From positions 1,984,001-2,048,000 of the forward strand of contig OZ176053.1 of NCBI GenBank assembly GCA_964247055.1: a DNA stretch of 64,000 nt, read 5' to 3'. Source of the stretch: Paragordius varius (lineage: Eukaryota > Nematomorpha). The notes below the pieces were generated by a model. The model worked only from the letters and a program-made list of their open reading frames with translations. It had not been told where the DNA came from and ran no database searches. Positions 58,701-64,000 of the stretch are shown here, piece by piece. Made by a program: the position numbers and the translations under genes. Numbering within the stretch: the stretch's first letter is position 1; the number at the start of each line of letters is the position of its first letter.

Positions 58701-61700
58701 AATTATTGGGTAACTTATTGAATTGTTTAAAGATGTGTGCCATATGGTGTGTAAGATATTTTGGTAATTGGGTAATGGGTATATCTTCATCATATTTTAG
58801 TGGAGTCATAAGTAGTTTACATGCAAATTAAAATTATTGAGTGTTACCATTGAGATTATGAGTGATTAGTATTAGTATTTTTTTGGTTTTATCCTGTGAA
58901 TATGTTCAATATATTCTATTTTACTAAATATTTTACAATGGCCAGCACGACAATAGAATGCATTGTTCTTTTGACCAAGTATGTAAAAACTATTATTTTA
59001 TCTTTTCATAGCTCACTTTAATAAGGGTAAGATTAATATAATTTTGCGCAAACATTAAATAGTAATTAACACTCATAGGTTAAATCATGGCGTGGGATCA
59101 ACTTTAAATTATAGGTGTAATTACTTTTGAATAAATTTCACCAAAATATTTTGGTCAATTGCGTATACTAAAATCACAGTATTTTACACTCTTGTGTTGA
59201 TTTAGCAATGATTATTTAAGATATATAATTGGCTTATAAATATTTCAAATACCCCATAAATTCTAAATTTAAACCCAAGTTTATCGAGTTCAGGGATTTA
59301 TAAATAATGTCTTAAAAATGTTATATATAAATACTAATATTAAGATTAAACTAGACTTTTTTCTTATGTTAAACTAAATTTTCTCTTCTTACAAAACCCC
59401 ATTTTTACATAAGGGCTAATTTAGAAATATACTTATAATAAAAAAGAGTATGTAGTCTTTTACATATAATTTTTTTATCTTTACATATCAAATTATTTAA
59501 TGTATGTATGTTATATGTATAGCACAACAAGATTATGATTTAAGGTTATCCAACGTTAATGAATCCAATGGGACCAACCATAATGAAGAATTTTTTGAGG
59601 AAATTGAATTCCTGCAAGACGACGATGTTAATTCATCAAACTCTAACAAAAGCAATAACAAAAAGAATAAAGGGAAAAAGAGGTCTAAACCCTAAAAATA
59701 CCCAAGAAATTTAGACACTATGAAATCTAATTAACTCTTCAGAATTTTAATTTTAAGATTCGACTTTCACATTTTGGTGACTTCTGTAAAATACCCAATT
59801 TATATTTAAACGCACATTTTAAGACGAACAGATATTTTAATCTAAATTTTGAGGTGTTCATCATCAAATTATCCAGAAAATATATTGTTATAAGATAAAA
59901 AACTGTTTTGTTGGTAAAAAAATTATTTTTTTAAATTAAAAAAAATAAGTTTTTCATTTTAGGTATTTAGGATATATTTGATATCTTTTTCGTCAATCCA
60001 AAAATTACAATGATAAAGCTTTGGTTTGAGTTAAGTCAATGCGAAAAAAATATATTTTTTAATGGCTAAATCATACCTGGAAAAAATTTAATATTCAGTA
60101 AGTTTTTATTTAAACCTAATAGTATAACATAACCTATCTTTGTGGCCATACAAATATTATCAATTTAAATTGGTAACGCACAATTTAGTTTGGATATCAA
60201 CAAAGTCCTTATTATATAGGTTAAATAAATTAGTTAATAATACAAAAATATTATTCAATGGAAAAAATTAAATGTTTGCAAACAAATGGATTAATCCTGC
60301 CTAAATTGTCTACATTACATAAAATTTAACCTAAAAATCAGATACATATAATAATTATTTTTTAATAACAATTAACCCGTATAATCGGTAATAAGACCAC
60401 CACCTCTAATATTTAAAAATAAAAAACTAAATCTTTATCTATATAAATTTAACATTAACTTTGTTTTTTAGCACAACAGGTAATAAAGGCAGTAACAGTA
60501 TTATGGGTTTCTTACCCGGGAAATTAGGGATGGGTTTAGTTGAAGGTTATAATCAAACTGGGTATCCGCTTGCTAAGCCACAGTTGCGCTCTGAACTAGA
60601 AAGAGATCTCATAGCTATATGTGAAGGCCGAAAAGATAAAGACACTGTACTCATGCAACATTTGGAAAATTATAAAAAGGTTGCAAAGTAGTATAGTTTT
60701 TAAAAACCTTTTTTTTGTTCCTTATACTTTATTTAAGGGGCCTAAATTTAGGCATATTCTCTGAAAATGTGGTTCAGATAAAATTTTGATTGTTTGTTTG
60801 AAGTGAATTACACATAAATTCTCAACTTATTCCATATAGCCTTTACCGCAAGAGTTTTCTATTACCAAATATTGATAATGTCTTTTAATCATGCAATAAA
60901 TTTATTTTATTTTTTCCTTTTACTTACTTTACATTACGTTTTTCAATTCTAATCAGAAAATTTGCCTGTTTTAAGCTTCATCATTTTAAATACAACATAT
61001 TAGATTTATATTGAAGTTGAAAAAAAAATTGAGGTTTTGGATCGAACCATGGAAAAATATTTTGGGAGACCTGATACGAATGTTAATTTGCCAATGACTA
61101 CAACCTCAGAAACTGAGGTAATAATATAATGAATTAATAAAGTGATAATTTTGGGAATAATGGATAATCTTTTGTGTTGTAATTTTTCAGAATGGTTTGC
61201 ATACATTTTGCTACAAAAATATTTTTTTACTGTTTTTTTAAGATATTAATAAATGTAGTACATATCTGCAAAATATTAATTTAAATATAAAATATGAATA
61301 TAGAACTCTACGGTTATTGATTAAAGTTAGATATACATATATATGCCTTTTTCCTTATATCTTTTATATTTCCTCAGTGGCTTTCTCTTGTAATTAGGTT
61401 TTTATCAAAATTTACCTAACAATATCCGTTTAATATATTTTATTTTAATTTTTAAGACCTATATCAAATTAATATATACTAAATGTATTTTACCATAATT
61501 GATTTATCAAAACCAAAATTTTTATATATGCTACACATTTGTTAATAAATTTTTTATGATTTATAGATGAATCGAGATATGTCTTGGTTAAATGTTCCAA
61601 TACGACCATGTCTATCGTGCAACTCTCACATGACTCTGAAAAAAGTTGCACCTAAAAACGATCTCACAAAGTATAAAAACATTTTATTTAAGATTTTCCA

Positions 61701-62967
61701 TATTTTTAATCGCATATTAATTTTATTATCTAATTACATTTGATAGAATTTCCCATTTTAATATAACTACATGGTGTTAAATGCTATTAGAAATTAAACA
61801 ATAAATTTATTCAAATAATAAGAATTATTAGAATATCTAAGATTTATTCAAATAACAACATATATTAAAATAATTTTGATAAATCTTATTATTTTACTAA
61901 ATTTATTTAATTAATTATTAATCATGTTTTGAGTCAATTGGATTTGTAGTTAATACTAATTAATTATCTATAGAAATGAAGTTTTTATGCTAAGTTGTGC
62001 ACGTTATCCTGAATGTAAAGTTTGTCTATGGTTCCCTAACGCCGTTAGAAATATCATATTAGAAAATGATCCAGAACATCGATTTTGCAGAGAATGCCCT
62101 GGTTTATAAACATAAATTTTTTTTTCTATTATACTGTTGAGAATTTCTTTTTTACAAATATTTATTTATCTGAGTTTCAGTGCAGAGATTTGGTTTTTTA
62201 ATAAAAAAATTTATGGTTAAACCATTTTTTATAATTTTTTCAGTCATGATATAAATATATATATAACATTTACAATTCAATTTCACTCTTAAACAACTCA
62301 AATTTACCCTTAAACAATTCTAATTCACCCTCAAACAACTCAAATTTACCCTAAAAATATATTATATGTTTTTTAAGATTAAAAATTATCTATATTTTTA
62401 AAAAATAAAGTTTTGTTTTAAATTATAATACTGAAAAAATAATAAAATATGCCACAAAGATATATTTTATATTAATAATGAGTTATATTAGTTCGAAAAC
62501 ACATAATTTATTTTTAGGGTGAATTTGAATTGTTCAAGGGTGAATTTGAATTGTTTAAGGTGAATATGAATTGTTCGAGGGTGAATTTGAACTGTTCAAG
62601 GGTGTTAAATTGTTCGAGGGTGAATTTGAATTGTTCGAGGGTGATCTTGAATTGTTCAAGGGTAAATTTGAATGGTTCAAGGGTGAATTTGAACCGTAAA
62701 TGGTATATATTAATTTCATTTTTTACTGTGAAATGGATGAAATTTTATCAATTATTTACCTTAATTATTTTTATAGATGAGAAATATCGCATTATTGTGC
62801 TTACACTTAATCCTTTGGAGACACCGGCATATGTGCCTTCAACATATCCCATGTGCCTAGGTTGTGATAATATGTTTCTCCATGCATTCGATATTCAATA
62901 TCAAAATTTAACGGGCGGAAATAGGGTCTGTACTACACCTTTGAATAGTACAAGCTCATCAATGTAA
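50399..62967 (+). CDS. top-3: DNA topoisomerase III alpha (type IA)
   Basis: Sixteen exons: 50399-50514, 50539-50666, 50690-50814, 50839-51058, 51124-51416, 51868-51973, 52569-52708, 53519-53669, 54094-54281, 54992-55193, 59523-59682, 60472-60679, 61004-61117, 61567-61670, 61974-62101, 62777-62967. They sum to 2574 nt (857 aa). TOPRIM motifs VAEKNDAAK and WTDCDREGEN, and the active-site tyrosine in SYPRTET (~Tyr359), are intact, followed by NGNKSDKAHPPIHP and LMEKHGIGTDATHAEHIE. The C-terminus has a Cys zinc ribbon (RPCLSCNSHM, SCARYPEC) and MCLGCDNM. It decatenates recombination intermediates with the BLM/RMI complex. Introns 1-3 are 24, 23 and 24 nt. Exon 11 inserts ~53 acidic/Asn/Lys residues just before GFLPGKLGMGLVEGY. 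The first 15 residues, ahead of a second in-frame ATG at 50444, look like a mitochondrial presequence. Confidence 0.95.
52150..52375. mobile_element. MITE family C, partial copy in TOP3A intron 6
   Basis: Core TTATGGCTTAGTTTATTATT and right-end GGGTGAATTTGAATTGTTCA. The left iterons are lost. Confidence 0.65.
55758..55792. repeat. (AT)n microsatellite
   Basis: About 16 uninterrupted AT dinucleotides, ~90 bp beyond the PTP stop, in TOP3A intron 10. Confidence 0.9.
55884..58809 (-). CDS. Classical protein tyrosine phosphatase with long unrecognised C-terminal region, nested in the TOP3A gene
   Basis: Three exons: 58809-58297, 57876-57313, 56912-55884; frames join in phase 0 for 701 residues. 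PTP motifs in order: NRYLNILPYD, YINANFI, ACQAPKKETIDEFWSM, TQYWPCPL, WPDHTIP (catalytic Asp ~218), HCSAGVGRTGAF (Cys ~254, Arg ~260), MVQTFEQYLF (Q-loop). All catalytic residues are present, so it should dephosphorylate phosphotyrosine. The final ~340 residues match nothing I recognise; they are Cys- and Thr-rich with no transmembrane segment. The whole gene lies antisense in intron 10 of TOP3A (55194-59522). Intron 2 is mostly one MITE copy. The start at 58809 has no acceptor just upstream, so it is a plausible initiator, though the DEDIPITQLPKYL lead-in resembles the juxtamembrane part of receptor PTPs and further 5' exons cannot be excluded. Confidence 0.88.
56968..57296. mobile_element. 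MITE family C, well-preserved copy occupying most of PTP intron 2
   Basis: TATACCATTTACAATTCAAT and AACTGTAAATGGTATTTCA are inverted ends. Four iterons on the left (CTCGAACAATTCAAATTCACC type) and three on the right. The intron (57312-56913) would be ~70 nt without it. Confidence 0.9.
57985..58228. mobile_element. hAT-like non-autonomous element (family F) in PTP intron 1
   Basis: CCAGGCGTGTTCGGC start and AACACCCCTGG end, with CGCGGACCGC and ATGCCGCAATTG inside. Confidence 0.7.
62268..62708. mobile_element. MITE family C, copy with an expanded iteron array, in TOP3A intron 15
   Basis: Four iterons at the left (TACCCTTAAACAATTCTAAT type); the right end carries eight or nine consecutive GAATTGTTCGAGGGTGAATT-type units (62515-62695), more than any other copy here. 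Ends in CCGTAAATGGTATAT. Confidence 0.9.
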
Positions 62968-63130
62968 ATACATTATTTTTACGTCGTTAAGCAATTGATA
63001 TACAGTAAAACTGAAATATTTTAATTACTAAACATAAAGTGTAAAAGATTTATATGATCTAAGAAAACCATATTCGCGAATTTTAATAGTGGGTTTACCA
63101 TGGAGATATAGTTTTAGTTATACATTCGAT

Positions 63131-63430
63131 CCACATATACCATTCAAATTTTACCCTTGAACAATTTTAATTCACCCTTGAACAATTTAGATTCACCATA
63201 AAAATAATGGTTTTTGGGCTAATATAACTCATCATTCATATCTAATATATCTTTATGGCATAGTTTATTAGTTTTCCAGTCTTATATATTAAATTTAAGC
63301 AAAATTACATTTTCATTAACTGTAAAATAAGGTTTTTTAAAAAACACATAATTTATTTTTAAGGTGAATTTGAATTGTTCAAGGGTGAATTCGAATTATT
63401 TAAGGGTGTTTGAACTGTAAATGGTATATA
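63131..63430. mobile_element. MITE family C copy
   Basis: ATATACCATTCAAATTTTAC start, AACTGTAAATGGTATATA end, standard core in inverted orientation. Confidence 0.85.
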
Positions 63431-63707
63431 TAGATTTGGAGATTTAAGATTTAATATTATAGCTTTGTACATTAAATTAAAATTATTATGAGTTTTTATA
63501 TAAATATAAGTTGCAATCTGATCAAAAATACTTCGGACACGTCTTAGCGGAAGCGCCTTAGAAAAAAGCGCATTGATAATTGGAAAAAAGAGGCCAAAGA
63601 CCTATTTGTGGATGATAAAAAAATTTATGTCTTAAAAGGTTGACGATGAGGACGACCATCAACACATCATCAAAATTCTTGGATTACAATATTTCTTCAT
63701 TTTCTAT

Positions 63708-64000
63708 ATTATACCATTTACAATTCAAATTCACCCTTGAACAATTCAAATTCACCCTCGAACAATTCAAATTCACCCTTGAACAATTCAAATTCACCCT
63801 CGAACAATTCAAATTCACCCTCGAACAATATAACTCATATTAATTATATCTTTATGGTATAATTATTTTTTTTTTCAGTATTATTTTAATTTAAAACAAA
63901 ATTTTATTTTTTAAAAATATATAAAAATATAGGTAATTTTTAATCTTAAAAAACATGTTATTTATTTGAGGGTGAAAATTGTTCGAGGGTGAATTTGAAT
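63708..64000. mobile_element. MITE family C copy, cut by the right window edge
   Basis: ATACCATTTACAATTCAAAT then five or six CACCCTCGAACAATTCAAAT iterons, core, and the first right-end iterons at the window end. Confidence 0.88.

Larger units (their letters stand above)
62968..64000. other. Downstream of TOP3A: repeats only
   Basis: Carries two family C MITEs (63131-63430 and 63708 to the window edge). No gene recognised. Confidence 0.6.

Noticed and set aside
62515-62695. CRISPR-like array of ~22-bp repeats
   Set aside because: The repeats are contiguous without spacers and belong to MITE termini in a eukaryotic genome.
62530-62967. A 145-codon ORF with repeated NCSRVNL units
   Set aside because: The repeated part is the translated iteron array of a MITE; only the end (from 62777) is real, as the last TOP3A exon.
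63640-63843. An ORF with repeated LEQFKFT units
   Set aside because: Also a translated MITE iteron array; no splice or family support.

Overview
The window is strongly AT-rich nuclear DNA from an animal. Every protein gene is split by introns, and MITE-like and other DNA transposons fill introns and spacers. The best guess is a nematode: one gene joins an astacin domain, a nematode-style EGF module, a CUB and a CGGCG-type thrombospondin repeat. A nitrilase-FHIT (NitFhit) fusion and a VAB-8/KIF26-like atypical kinesin fit that. No clade can be named from sequence alone, and no viral, bacterial, rRNA or tRNA sequence was recognised.

Layout, left to right. 1-10.1 kb (minus): an astacin-like secreted protein whose zinc-binding site is degraded, with a ~600-residue Asn-rich linker in one exon; its 3' end runs off the left edge. 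11.3-25.8 kb (minus): a complete 14-exon animal haem peroxidase. One of its introns holds a 3.7 kb foldback transposon, another a nest of TA-inserting MITEs, another Helitron-like copies. 27.6-28.3 kb (minus): sorting nexin 3. 28.4-36.3 kb (plus): the NitFhit fusion, head-to-head with SNX3 across 91 bp, with a LINE fragment in one intron. 36.3-36.8 kb (plus): a small coiled-coil gene. 36.8-44.1 kb (minus): the VAB-8/KIF26-like kinesin. 44.1-50.4 kb: gene-poor spacer built largely of repeats. 50.4-63.0 kb (plus): complete 16-exon DNA topoisomerase III alpha, with a three-exon protein tyrosine phosphatase nested antisense in one of its introns (55.9-58.8 kb). 63.0-64.0 kb: MITEs.

The most unusual signal is the introns. 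Kilobase introns coexist with GT-AG introns of 22-32 nt in SNX3, NitFhit, TOP3A and the kinesin. They were found because conserved proteins need these bases removed to align; several are multiples of three without a stop, so ORF-based annotation reads straight through them. With them removed, the exon lengths of each complete gene sum to a multiple of three. Two further introns seem to lack the terminal AG.

The genes are housekeeping (SNX3 membrane recycling, TOP3A recombination, NitFhit metabolite repair), secreted/extracellular (astacin-like protein, peroxidase) or signalling/axonal (kinesin, phosphatase). No shared pathway is evident beyond two possible co-expression arrangements: the SNX3/NitFhit divergent pair and the closely spaced NitFhit/coiled-coil pair. 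Exon boundaries were read by eye from reading-frame continuity, splice sites and remembered family motifs; no database search was possible.
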